Origin: Pollenia angustigena
Lineage: Eukaryota; Arthropoda; Insecta; Diptera; Polleniidae
Length of the DNA stretch: 64,000 bases
Assembly: GCA_930367215.1 (NCBI GenBank)
Contig: OV884056.1
Coordinates: 278,238,067-278,302,066 of the forward strand
Reading direction: 5' to 3'
Below are positions 21,163 to 32,378 of the stretch, piece by piece. Made by a program: the position numbers and the translations under genes. How positions within the stretch are numbered: position 1 is the stretch's first letter; the number at the start of each line of letters is the position of its first letter. Below the pieces are notes generated by a model. It did no database searches and was not told where the DNA came from. It saw only the letters and a program-made list of their open reading frames with translations.

Positions 21163-22706
21163 CAGAACCCTGCGCCGAAGCGGTTTAGCCGGCTGTTAGC
21201 CAGCCGCCGATGAAAATATTTGTAGCCACAGCCGCCGAAAATTCATCGACTAAAAAATCGGCTGCAGCTTAGCCACCGATTATTTTGTAAATACTTTTTA
21301 TTTTCTTTTTTTAACACCTTGCCACATTCTTTTTTGTTTGTCTAACTTTAGTTTCTTGTTTATAAAGCACCAAAATTTCATCAACATTTTTAAAATAACG
21401 ACATATAGGAAAATGAGTGAACTATTCTGTGTATTTTCCCGTTTTAACTCTGTAAAAATTTGACCAAATCACTTTTAATCAGCCTTAGGTGTTGGTATGT
21501 ATAAGTATGTGTGAGAATAACAAAATTACAAAATTTTTTTTTATTAATTGTCAAACATAATTTTTGTTAATTTTTATTAAAATATATCCTGAAGAAGATT
21601 TCCAAAGAAAATCGAATTATCGATAATAAAAATATACGAAATAATTAGTATACGAAATATTTAAAATAAAAGTGACCTTAAGCTCATACGGTTGCCGTGA
21701 TCAGCGAGTTCAATTCGGATTTCGTGCATTACGAAAATATGCTTAACAAGAATAGTGAATTTAAGATTAAAACGCAAATATGATTGTTTGCGTCACTACT
21801 GAGGTATTCGTGCACGCGGTCAACACTCCAAGCTAATTATTCAATTAATGTTTGATTTCCTGTGTCATTGAAAACATGTGATTCTTGTTTAAACAAAAAC
21901 ATATTTTTATGCCATGATTAGTGAATTATAGTATGAAAAATGGCTTTAATTGTTTGTAATAATATAAACACATACAAATATGTTTACACAAATGTACATA
22001 CCCTACAGATAATATTGGACTACATGGTCCATTGTAGCTTAAATGGACTACTTACAACATGGTCCAATGTACTGTAGTATGGACCATGTTATAAGAAATT
22101 AACATACAGTGCTGCCAACAGCTGCATAATGTATACTTTTCTATCGTTAACAGTACATATTACTCATTGGTAGCCCTGATGGTATCCATTATTAATTGTT
22201 TACTTAAAAGTGAAAGTTTGTGAAATTTGTGGAAAAAAGGTAAAAAAAATTTTAAAAAAAGTAAATATATTTAATAATAGCAATAATAGACTACAACAGT
22301 ACACACCATAAAAGGCGATTAGTAAAAAATGAAAAAGAAAAAAGCTTAAACTACCCCTTATAAGTGTACTCCAACTGTAGTAACATGGAGTACTTTTAAA
22401 ACTAACCCTCTTCAGTACTCCATGGATTAGTTTAGGGACTACTTCGGTGGGTTATATGGTCCGCTCCTAGGACATCGCAATGGTAAATGGACCACCTTTT
22501 ACCCATATATTTGGAGTACTCCTACCCCTTAATGGACTACTCTTTACATGCATGTATGGACTAGTCTCGTGCAGGGTACATATAATTTTAATATACATAT
22601 CCCATCGGCTGGCAGGCACATTGGCTAACAACCGGAGCGAGCCGCCGCCGATCATTTTTTTGCGTCAGCCGCCGCTGCCGATTAAATCCCACGGCGTAGG
22701 TCTCTG
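21163..22706. mobile_element. hAT-type GCCG-rich element, 8-bp TSD, interrupted
   Basis: Ends CAGAACCCTGCGCCGAAG and the inverse of CAGAGACCTACGCCGTGG, flanked by the exact 8-bp repeat GTTCACGT (21155-21162 and 22707-22714). CAGAGACC-type ends with an 8-bp TSD indicate hAT. The GC-rich termini contrast with an AT-rich middle, and a CCCTACA-ended element (22001-22576) is nested near the right end. No transposase frame found. Confidence 0.85.
22001..22576. mobile_element. CCCTRCA-ended element with GGACTAC repeats
   Basis: Starts CCCTACAGATAATATTGGAC, ends with the inverse of CCCTGCACGAGACTAGTCC, TA on both sides (21999-22000 and 22577-22578). The subterminal zones repeat GGACTAC, TGGTCCA and their complements many times. 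Inserted in the hAT-type element 21163-22706. TA plus CCC ends resemble the CCCAG-ended group elsewhere in the window. Confidence 0.7.
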
Positions 22707-22984
22707 GTTCACGTGTCTTAAAGAGTGTTTGTTACTAAGAAGGCCACTGTGACGGTGTTTTCATACTATTTTTGCCCTGTACCATTTATTGAAAGAAAAA
22801 AATTTTTCAGATATTTATATATTTCATACGGGTCTTTTTTTACTTGATATTTGGCGAGACTTGCTTATAACTTGAAATTTTTTAATTGTAAAAAAAAAAT
22901 TAGAATTTTCCTATAAATACGGCTGTTTTAAAGTCCACTAAGAGCATTTTTAAAAATAAGATTATAGTGTGACCATTATTGTAA

Positions 22985-23540
22985 GCAAACAAACAAGTAA
23001 TGATTTTAATAGAAATTAATTTTCTACATTAAATTTCTAAAGAAATTAATTTTGTACTGGGAAAAAAACATAACAGCTTTTTAACTAAAAGAGATGCAGT
23101 GCCTGTTTTTAGAAAATAAAAACAAAATCTCGTGTGAAAAATTATATTGAAAACTACAATAAAATACGAAAATTGGATTTTTATTTTCAATACAAAAAAT
23201 TTTGCAGTCTTATATAGTTAACTTAAGGCTACAACATACAATTTGAAAAATTGTTTGTGTGAAAACTTTTAAGGATACGGAAGGATATTTTTTCAAAGGA
23301 CATTTTGTAATACCTTTGTTCAGCGAACATTAAGTAAATAATTTTTAAAATTAATACCAATATGGTTTAACAACTGTTTTATCTTGATATGAAAAAACAA
23401 AAATTTTTAATAGGCATCCTGAAGAAATGTTAAGTCCGTTAAAAAGGAATACAGACCAGAAAATGAAAAACCATGAACCCAGTTTGACTATGTTTTGTGC
23501 CTATATTAATGAGAGTATCGTCACGTTGCTGCAGAAAAGA
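22985..23540 (-). repeat. Dispersed repeat, copy 2
   Basis: Reverse-orientation partner of 18280-18965; see that entry for the shared blocks. Here the nested MITE is absent. Confidence 0.7.
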
Positions 23541-23678
23541 ATTTGTTTAAGCAAAGCAATTAATTACAGAATATTGTTGAGCATGCGATCATTTTTCATT
23601 AACTTGACTAAATGTACAACTGTAGCTATAAAAAGCACTTACATCATTTTAAAATTGTTCATTGTTAACCCTATAATG

Positions 23679-24510
23679 CAGTGTTCGAAAATAAAAACTA
23701 AATATCGTTCCTTAGTGTTCGGTTCAGTAGATTTGTGGAAAACACAAACGCTTATAGTGTTTGTTATAAAATCATTTGTCATCTTTCGAACACAAAAATA
23801 ATACTGGGGCCTAATTACCGCATTCGATATCGAGTAAGCTATCGTATCGAGTAAACTATCGTACTTTTCTGCATTCGATAGACACTGACGTATCGAATGA
23901 AAACTAGAGAGTTGTAATGGCTTTGGTTATCGAATGCTATCATCTCAAATTACGATACATTTCATTCGATATCGAGAGAGAGTCATAATACCAAAATAAA
24001 AATTTTCGATCAATTTTGCTCGATATCGTATGCGGTAATTAGACCCCTGTTTTTATCCAACTCAATAAAAGATGAGAACATTTAATTCCGTTCGGTTTTT
24101 TTTAACCACAAACTGCATTGTGTTCGTTTCGGCTCATTAATGTTCGTCGCTTTTTGCTGGTAAAAAACAACCAAAAATTTTTTACAAAAACAAAATACAC
24201 ATACGAAAAAATGTTAATTTTTTACAAGCAAAACATATACACAATACACACACAAGCTGTTCGTGCTGCGGTCGTTGCTAAAATTTTTTGTGTGGGTTCA
24301 TTTCTTTATAAATGTAAAAAAAAAACATTGTAGAACATTAAAATAAAAAGTTTGTCTACAGTATCACTACAATTGTTCTGTTTTTTAAAGAAAATAGTTA
24401 CGAACGGTATTAAGGGTTGTGTTCGTCTATACAATCTCTAAAAAAATTTATATCTTGCTTAAGTGTGTGAGCCGAACGCTAAATAATGTACTGTTAATTT
24501 TCGAACACTG
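23679..24510. mobile_element. hAT MITE (CAGTGTTCGAAAATA family), copy 1
   Basis: Ends CAGTGTTCGAAAATA and its inverse; 8-bp flanks CTATAATG and CTCTAACG match at 6 of 8 positions. Homologous to 42829-43369 (perfect TSD) and 45959-46432. Interior carries TTGTGGAAAACACAAACGCT and TTCGTGCTGCGGTCGTTGC. A 240-bp Harbinger-like MITE is nested at 23807-24046. Confidence 0.88.
23807..24046. mobile_element. Harbinger-like MITE, TSD CTG, empty site visible
   Basis: TIRs GGGCCTAATTACCGCATTCG and the inverse TATGCGGTAATTAGACCC, flanked by CTG (23804-23806 and 24047-24049). The related hAT copy at 42829-43369 has an uninterrupted AATATTATTGTTTTTATC here, so the insertion point and 3-bp duplication are confirmed by an empty site. 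Interior repeats TATCGAG. Confidence 0.95.
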
Positions 24511-24589
24511 CTCTAACGCGATAATTTTTAGCAAGAATTTGCTTAATAACAATACTTTTAGAAAAAGCTGATGTTAACTTAAAACTAAA

Positions 24590-24925
24590 GTACAGAAGTA
24601 AGGAAAAACATGTAAAATCAATTAAAATAGAAAATTATTCAAAGCAAATTTCGATATACCAAGGGTTAAATACAATTTGGTTTAAAGGTATACTTTGGCT
24701 GTGAGTGTTAAACGGCAAATCCCTCTGAAGAGATTGAGTGGTTGCAATCGTAACCTGTGGTTGCAAGGGTAACCTGTCCGGTAAAGCCTGGGTTGGAACC
24801 CCAGCTGCAGTCAAGAATGAAAAACTATCAATAACGATTTTAATTAATTTTCATGTTGTAAAACTCCTTTCTTCATAAAAAAAATAATTTAATGAAAATT
24901 AAATTTGATGAACTTTAGCCTAATT
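24590..24925 (+). mobile_element. tRNA-derived SINE, family 2
   Basis: A-box-like AGATTGAGTGGTTGCAATCG (24731-24750) and B-box-like GGGTTGGAACCCC (24790-24802). Colinear with the copy at 5100-5450 over ~340 bp including AT-rich flanks. Here GGTTGCAA..GTAACCTGT is locally duplicated, changing the A-to-B spacing. Confidence 0.7.
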
Positions 24926-25523
24926 AAAATATTAAAATTTGGACTAAAGTACATATTTAAATTTGAAATTAAACAAAAAAAAATTTAAGCGTATTTAAAT
25001 TTTGCTTTTCAGAGTACAAAAAAAAAAAAAAGCTGCATTTAAGTAGCTAAAGCCGTTTGAGGGTTAAATCAAATTTACGGGTATTGATCATCTCATATGC
25101 ATGCCATTAATTACTATTTATTTGAAATTGTGATTTGTTTATGTTTTGTTAGAATTCATTTTAAGCAAACCTCGCCAGGTATAATGCAATGATTTAATGT
25201 AATTTAATTGAAAGATATGAACTTAAAAGAAACTAATGGCAAAAATTCAAAGTAATACAGTCAACATGGTTGGTGTGAGATGGATATGGACGGCATAAAA
25301 ATAAATGACTTTAAAAAAGTATACTTTACTACTACGAGTAGCTAGTAGCTACATACAATAAATAATTTTCGCAACACAATTAAAAAGTATTGTTTGACAT
25401 GCGATGACTAGAAATCGCATAAAAAAGGTCTAACGGAAAAAACAAGTCAAATCCTGATTATACTGATTTAGAAAATGCGCATGCAAAACTCTTTCAATTT
25501 TATTAAAAAAAAAAAATGGCCAT
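24926..25523. other. Unassigned AT-rich DNA
   Basis: Nothing recognisable. Confidence 0.5.
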
Positions 25524-25526
25524 TTA

Positions 25527-25768
25527 GTCCCAATCCATATTATGAAACATTTGCTGCGAAACATTTGAGTTTGTTGATGAAAGGGGAAAGACGAATGGAA
25601 AAGTGTAATTTGTTTCATGTACAAGCAGTTTTTGTAAGTTTGTTAACGAAAGGAAGAGAGAAGGCATAGAAAATGACTCAATGCTGTAAAACAAAATTTT
25701 TATTCTATGGACACGAATGCAGTTTTAAAAGAGAATTGAAGAAAATGTTTTATAATATGGATGAGGAC
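25527..25768. mobile_element. Harbinger-like MITE, TSD TTA
   Basis: GTCCCAATCCATATTATGAA at the left, the inverse ATAATATGGATGAGGAC at the right, TTA on both sides (25524-25526 and 25769-25771). Same family as 33573-33756 and 7241-7505. Both of the first two are preceded by GCCATTTA, so the true left end could lie a few bases further out. Confidence 0.8.
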
Positions 25769-25771
25769 TTA

Positions 25772-26737
25772 TTTTTTAAAAAAAATATTATATTTGATTT
25801 ATATACATACATTTTTATTTAATTTATGCCCAATTTTTGGGATTGATATTAAAACACATTTATGTTTAAAATCGTTTAAAATACAAAATTCTTTTCTTCA
25901 CTAAACGCTTAAATGTATTTTAATTTACCGATGTGGCACATTTTAATTTATTTTAATTTTCCAATGGAAAAACTTAGCAAGGTGGTCTCAATATTAAACC
26001 AATGCAACAACAACAGGCAAAGCAATAGCAAACACCTTGTAAATAAGTACACTTTTTTATGATATTTTTTTATATTAAGTAGTGCTACCATACTTTTATC
26101 TTAATTAAAGAAGACTTTTTAAGCAAAACTCAAAAAATCAATCTGTATTTAAATACGATTTAAGTTTATATGAAAATTAACTTAATATTGATTTAAATAT
26201 TATCCTGAAAACTGGGTATTAAACAATTAAGTTTTTAAAGCATTTTCCATAGTGTCAACTCTATTAAAACTATAAAAATTTTCTCTTGTTAGTGTTCACT
26301 ATACGTTTTTATTTTTATTGCTGTTGATGTCTTTGTGCCATTAAACGCACTATAAATGTTAGGATTATTGAATTTCTGTTACCTGCCAAACCATAAAACT
26401 TAAGTAGCAACCGATATTCGTTTCCTTCTTATTTATTCATTTCTATTTGTTTGTGCTGTGTGTAACCTCCGGTTTTGTATCAGTTTTTACTACTTAACTT
26501 TTATGTGTTTTTGATTATATATGTATGTATTTTATTTAATTTATCGTATTGACCATAACGAAACACTCGCACAAGTCAGTGCTCGTATTAAGGAGAGCAT
26601 AACACAATAATCTTATGAAAACATACATATTTTGCCGACAGCATTAAGTACAACGAAAGTATAGAATTTAATGATAAATATTTACCTACAAATTAATTCA
26701 AATAAATGTTTTATTGTTTACTTTCGATAAAAAAGAA
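25772..26737. other. Unassigned AT-rich DNA
   Basis: No element ends or coding segment. The part around 26280-26620 is slightly less AT-rich and has an initiator-like CAAGTCAGTG, but no other promoter evidence. Confidence 0.45.
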
Positions 26738-27108
26738 TCATTTGATACCCTACACGATAGTATTAATTTTAATTTTTAAAAGGGTATCCTGCTTGGGACC
26801 TAAGGGTTATCATCGACCCACCCAAACAAAATTATGTTTGTAGTTAAGATTTTTATAAGATTTATTTTTGCCGAATATTATTTAGATATCAACATCTATA
26901 TGAGATTTTCAACCGAGTTCTTTGCGCACAAGGCTAACATCGATTGACAACCAGCCAGACGGACAGACATCGCTAGATCGTTTCAGAAGGTGAGTCTGAT
27001 TCGATCAGTATACCAAAACCTGGATCTAAAGCAAAAATAGTTTTATATGTTACACACATAAGCACTAACGCATAATACCCTCTCCACTATTGTGGTATTG
27101 GTATAATA
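26738..27108 (+). mobile_element. DINE-1/Helentron-like repeat, family A
   Basis: Contains TTTGATACCCTACAC, TTGCGCACAAGGCTAAC, CAGACGGACAGACATCGC and the terminal CACACATAAGCACTAACGCA. Shorter than the 63.4-kb copy. Confidence 0.75.
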
Positions 27109-28396
27109 AATTATTCTGAATAAAATTACAGCCAAAAAAAATAAAATGTTAAATGATGTGTCTATTCGTTAACAAACAAATTATTTATTACATATAACTA
27201 AGTTTGTAATTTCTGCAATATTTATTTAGGACTAGACTGTTAGGAGTAGATAAGTTGATTTAACATAGTCCTTCTGTCCGCGAGTTGATTAAAATAAACT
27301 TTCGAAAGACCAAAGATACAATATTAGATTAGATTGTTATCTTTTAATAAAAGAGAAATAGTTTTGACTTGCAATTCAAATTTAATAAGATCGATTTATG
27401 AGCAAATTTGATTGAAAAAAAGAATCTTAAAAATTTATTCTAGGGCTGATTAATCTTTCCGTTAGAGACAAACTTGTTTTATACTCGCATATAGTCTGGA
27501 GAAACTTGCTTATAAAATAAAGCAATATCAAAAATTAACAAACAAAAATCACAATTTTCTTATTTTTTTTTTTTTAAATTTAAACAACAAAAATGGCTTT
27601 TAAGTAGTTCCCCTTTATTTCTATTTTTTTTTAAGCATAACACTTTTCTTTAAAAACATTTTTGTAAAATTATTTGAAAATTCCAAAATTGTATATGAAA
27701 AATGCCTTAATGACAGGCTTAACAAAAAAAAACTGAATTCCGTAATAAAAACTTGTGTTCATATGAATGTTGGTACGTGTATAACGTCTCAAGTAAAATC
27801 AATAAAAAGAAAAAAACGTAATTTTCACATTCTATAAATAGGACACTTTGTTTGTCATAAAAAGCCTCTAGAGACCGATTTAAGGGACCACGTAGCTCAA
27901 GAAACACATGTAGAACAAATAAAAGAGAGACACCAAATCAGTCCTGCTAGAATATTTTTTACAAAGACACTTATAACAGTAACTTAAAGATGAGTTTTTA
28001 TATTTTTACTTTTCGCATCGTTATCAAAAAGGCTTTTATCAAAAGTAGAAACATTAACTAAATGTTCAAGCGGATAAAGATTTTTCAAGTCTGCAAAAAA
28101 TATAAATTTATTGTTTTTAGGCAAACCTTGCTTCCGCACTAATGTATTTAAATGTTCCTGCGACATTCTTTTAGAGACATCTTAAACCCTAAATATAGTT
28201 AATGACCTCATAATTAATGACCTCCCAGCGTAAACTTTCAAAACATCGCTACACATGCATATACAAATTGTTTTTGTCCGCTCTGCCAGAATAACTGGTT
28301 AGAACATTGTTATTTTTAGTGTTGTACAGTGTTATTATACTTAGAAAAATATGGTTTTCTATAGAAAAGTTTTAAGCACATACAGAAAATTGAAAC
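27109..28396. other. Unassigned AT-rich DNA with one unrecognised minus-strand frame
   Basis: No repeat ends. A 60-codon minus-strand frame (27984-28166) starts MSQEHLNTLVRKQGLPKNNK and has protein-like composition, but I do not recognise it and see no exon structure. Confidence 0.4.
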
Positions 28397-29012
28397 AAAT
28401 AAGGAAGTACAGTTGGTCCAGCCCGACCACAGTATTTATAGACAAATTTTGGAAAAAGTACCCTTCTTGGGACCTATGGGCAATTAAGGGATCTCCAGAA
28501 CATAACTTTGTTATGAGGTTAAGATTTATAGTTCTTTGTTACAAATATCATCTTAATTAATTGGTCAATTCTAGACCTACCAGTCCACATGCCGTGACAT
28601 GGTAGCTATAATAAAAGCTACCGCCGCCAAATTTTAAAGCATTAAAAGATATTTGCGGGAATGGTATTTGTATCAGAGCCATGGTCAAATATGGACAAAT
28701 TCCAAAAAAATGTAATTAAGGTTGCAATAAAATGTTTTTTCGCCCAAATTTAATCGCTGTTCCGCAAAGAACTTTTATGGGGGCTATGTGAAATTATGGA
28801 CTAATTTTTGCCATTTTAAATATGCCTTGTCCGTATGACAATTAAAATATGTGTAATTAATTTAATAAAAAAATATCCTCGAAAATTCGGCCTGCACACG
28901 GTTTACATGATCAGACAATCAGGGATGGCCAGTGGGTCTATTTTTATGTGTAACACAAATCAGTTTAAACGTATAATCCTCTAAAACCTCTCCATTATTG
29001 TGGGTATAAAAT
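28397..29012 (+). mobile_element. DINE-1/Helentron-like repeat, family A
   Basis: Begins AAGGAAGTACAGTTGGTCC and CAGCCCGACCACAGTAT, matching the family 5' end, continues through the ATGGTCAAATATGGACAAAT block and ends in a degraded ATTATTGTGGGTATAAAAT. Confidence 0.75.
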
Positions 29013-29211
29013 TTAAATTCTCAAAAAATTGCAATATTTTATAGAACTTTCTCTTAGTGATTTAGTGTGCGATATAAAAATGCTGATTAAAAAAGTCTAC
29101 TACAATTTAAAGAATTTTAAAATCTCTTAAGTTCACCCTACGCTTCTAATTGAGGGAAAAAAACCTACATGTAAAGATTTTCACTTCTGGCAACACTCCA
29201 ACTATTTGTAA

Positions 29212-29354
29212 GTGCTGGTTCACACTCTTCAAGTTTTGGCCGTCAAGTCTTGAGTTTTTAGGAGAGAGAGAAAAAGAAATGGCATTCTCTTTTTCCTCCT
29301 CTCCTAAAAAAATCAAGACTTGACGGCTAAAACTTGTAGTGTGTGAACCAGCAC
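29212..29354. mobile_element. Harbinger-like MITE, TSD TAA
   Basis: TIRs GTGCTGGTTCACAC and GTGTGAACCAGCAC, extending ~50 bp with CCGTCAAGTCTTGA and a mostly GA/CT-rich loop. TAA duplicated at 29209-29211 and 29355-29357. It is almost one hairpin. Confidence 0.92.
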
Positions 29355-29589
29355 TAAACAACAATTGTTTTGTGCAACAAATACAACCGTATTGACATAC
29401 ATATACCGTTTTATTTGCTCTCACTTTTAATTCTGCAATATACAATACAATATTTTAGGTAAAAAGTTTTCTTAATCTTTCACAGATTTGATTTTAAGAC
29501 ATTCACGGTTAAATAGTAACATCACAGGTATGATGATCATATCGAAATATTAATTCGAAAAGATAAAGAGATGATAAATCTTAGAAATT

Positions 29590-29802
29590 CGTTTATATAA
29601 TTTCTCCACTCAGCCTCGCCGTCTGTCCGTCCATCTGTTGAAATGGGTTTCCTGAAGACTAAAGATGAAGATATGACGGGAATATGATTGGTTTTTATGG
29701 CTGACTTCTAAAACGTCAAATGCTTTGTATAAGAACAAAGTATAATGTTTCATTACGCCGCAGTACAATATATCGACCCCTTTGCGCGAAATTATTGTAT
29801 AT
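29590..29802 (-). repeat. Dispersed repeat fragment with GACGGACAGACGGCG block
   Basis: Minus strand contains ATTTCGCGCAAAGGGGTCGA and ends in the GATGGACGGACAGACGGCGA block common to DINE-like repeats. The CGCGCAAAGGGG phrase recurs in the opposite orientation at ~31503-31523, outside the other end of the 29803-31306 element. Confidence 0.5.
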
Positions 29803-31306
29803 GGGCATTTCCATGAGAATGTCAACCAGGTCTCAAAAAATTAAAACGCTTGAAACTTTTTTTCAAATATGGTAGAAAGGAAAAAAAACACCTAAGCTTT
29901 AGTATGCCGGGGTACTTATAGCTTATTACAACTTTTAAAAAGCAAAAAATAATAGTTTTAACTCACTTTCTCATTGATTCATTTTTAGTAACTGCAATTG
30001 ACAATTTTTAATATTCTGCCGATTAAATACAGATACCGGTAATATTGCAATTATACTTTAAAATTAATGTTACAACAACAACGAATAAGATCCATGACGA
30101 TTAGCGGTATTTTTTGTGTTTGTTTTGGATGCTATTCTAATGTCACGTACGTGGTGCGAAAACATCATTTATCTTTGTCATATGAAATTGGTAAGTCGAA
30201 GATATTTCAAAATAAAAGTTGAAAGCAAGATATTTGCTGCAAAAAATATTGATCGGAATTTTTTTTTAAATTGGTATAATAAAAATTTTATAAGCTTTTA
30301 AAGCTCGTCACGTACGATATTTTAAGTACTAAAATGCAACTAAATGCATCATCTTATTATGTTGGTATTTAGTTTACATATGTTCAAACCTTATTTTATT
30401 ACAATCAAAATCATCTTACAAAATTTTTCTGGAATCGGTCCATATTTGACTATAGCTCCCATACAAGTGCTACTCCCGAAAATAGCTTTAAGTGCCATAA
30501 CTTCCTTATAAATGCTGGTATTTAGATAAAAATTTCCGACAATGACTTTTACGATAGTGCTATGTTATGACAAAATGTTGTGCTGGTAGGTCCAAAATTA
30601 ACCGTAGGTCCCACATAAACCCCCTTCCTTAAATCGGCTAGGGGCAAACAAATCTCATATTGATGGAGATAACTAAACAATATTCGGCAAAAATAACTTT
30701 TATATAATTCTAAGCCTCATAGCATAATTCTGTTCTGGCGATCTTGATTGGTCACGGGCCCCAAGTAGGGTAAACTCTCAAAAAAAATTTTTTTTAAATA
30801 TTATAGTGTAGGGTTTCATATGGACGGGCTTGACCGACTATACTTTCTTGCTTGTTTGTTTTAATTTTTATATACATATATTTACAAAAAATATATTTCA
30901 TGCCATGTAAATACTATAAGAGAAAAATCTGTCACGTACGGTATGTCACGAACGATATAACATTTTGTTCATTATAAAACCATCCAAAAAAATAATTTTT
31001 TTTCCAATTACGGATTATAAAGAAAAAATATGTGGTTTAATGTATGAAATTAAAAAAAGGAGAAAAACCTCCCAAAATTCGCAGATTTTCGTATTTTTTA
31101 CATTCACCCAAATATCACTTCCGTTTTATGTCACGTACGATATGCACTTATTTTGCCCGATATTTTGGACAACAAGGTTCCGAATTTAAAAATTATTTTT
31201 TTCTTATATAGTTCCCTCAAAAAATTTTCCAGTTAATACAATTTTTGCAAAATTTCTATCTCTCTGAAGACGTACAAATGTCACGTGCGATGACATGGAA
31301 ATGCCC
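29803..31306. mobile_element. GGGCATTTCCATG-ended element with phased CACGTACG motif
   Basis: Perfect 13-bp TIR GGGCATTTCCATG (29803-29815) and its inverse (31294-31306), flanked by ATAT on each side. GTCACGTACG or a close variant occurs at 30142, 30307, 30931, 30945, 31130 and 31280. A family A DINE-like copy (30386-30855) interrupts it; without that insert most spacings are 150-185 bp. No coding sequence recognised. The superfamily is uncertain. Confidence 0.6.
30386..30855 (-). mobile_element. DINE-1/Helentron-like repeat, family A (nested)
   Basis: Minus-strand copy; shares TTATGACAAAATGTTGTGCT, TTCTGTTCTGGCG and the terminal ACAAGCAAGAAAGTATAGTC with the copies at 10.5-12.0 and 50.5 kb. 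The GACGGACGG tail is missing. Confidence 0.75.
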
Positions 31307-31599
31307 ATATGCCAATTTCTTGGAAATTGAGTTTTTGATGCTATCTTGTTCTACATTCAAAGAGACGTCACCTGATAAAAGGCGAATTTCACGTCGCTGC
31401 TTCAAAAATTGAATGTATATTTTAATTTTGACATTGAAAGTGATAGCAGAGAAAAGTAGAAAAATGGCTCTCCTGTAAAATTTGGTTTTTGTAACATACG
31501 ACAATTTCGCGCAAAGGGGCCGATATATGCAATGCAAGCCCTTCCAAAACATCAATGGTAAGTATTTGTAACGCAGCAAAAAAGCAAAAAAAATCGGTC

Positions 31600-32160
31600 A
31601 TACATTTTATCCCACTAGGGGCGAGACTCCTGGGCATTTATGGGAGTTTTTCTTCAATATATTTCTAGTCTGTAAAAATGCAGATAGCGGGTAGGTATGT
31701 TAGAAATTAATGATTGAGATGAAAAATAAAGTGGGATTGGTCATACATTTCACTCATAGGAGCATTTTTCCCCTTTTTTTTTTTGTCTATCTAGAGAAGC
31801 ATCTTGGTTATCAATACAGAACATCCGAAAAAAATATGGGCGGAATTATAGAAGTGAACCTGGCACTTCCCAAAGAAACACAAAATAAATGTCTTTATAT
31901 CTGGAAAAACGGCAAGAGCCAAAGTTTCCAAATAAAGTACAATCATCTCCGTTATCAATACACAACATCCCACAAAATATGAGCGGGTTTGGAGAAGTGG
32001 GAGTGGCCCTTCCCGTAAAAAGACATTATTGATTACTGTATATCTGGAGAACGGCAAGAGCCAAAGTTTCCAAATTATGTACAATAATCATCTCCGTTAT
32101 CAATACACAAATGTGAGCAGGATTGAAAATTGGGCGTGGCACGAAATAGATTTATTTAAA
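31600..32160 (+). repeat. Dispersed repeat, family C, with 143-bp tandem units
   Basis: The first ~130 bp (CGGTCATACATTTTATCCCA ... GGTATGTTAGAAAT) are shared with 52330-52500. It is followed by tandem units: TATATCTGG recurs at 31896 and 32039 (period 143), each with CGGCAAGAGCCAAAGTTTCC and TCTCCGTTATCAATACA. Overlapping open frames on both strands follow the repeat period and are not genes. Confidence 0.75.
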
Positions 32161-32372
32161 TCTGAAAAACGGTATTTATATAACTTTCTAATAATTGTCT
32201 ACAATTGGCATTTGTATATTAGACATTGAGTTCGGTCGAAGTAACAAGCAGTCTGAACAAAAATCTAATATAAAAAAGTTTTTGACTGGAAAATATCAGC
32301 AATTTAACTTTTTTCGTTTTTGATAAATAATAACAATTTTCATAAACAAAATCTTCCGAGTTGCAAAAAGGT
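32161..32372. other. Unassigned DNA
   Basis: Nothing recognisable. Confidence 0.45.
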
Positions 32373-32378
32373 TTACTT

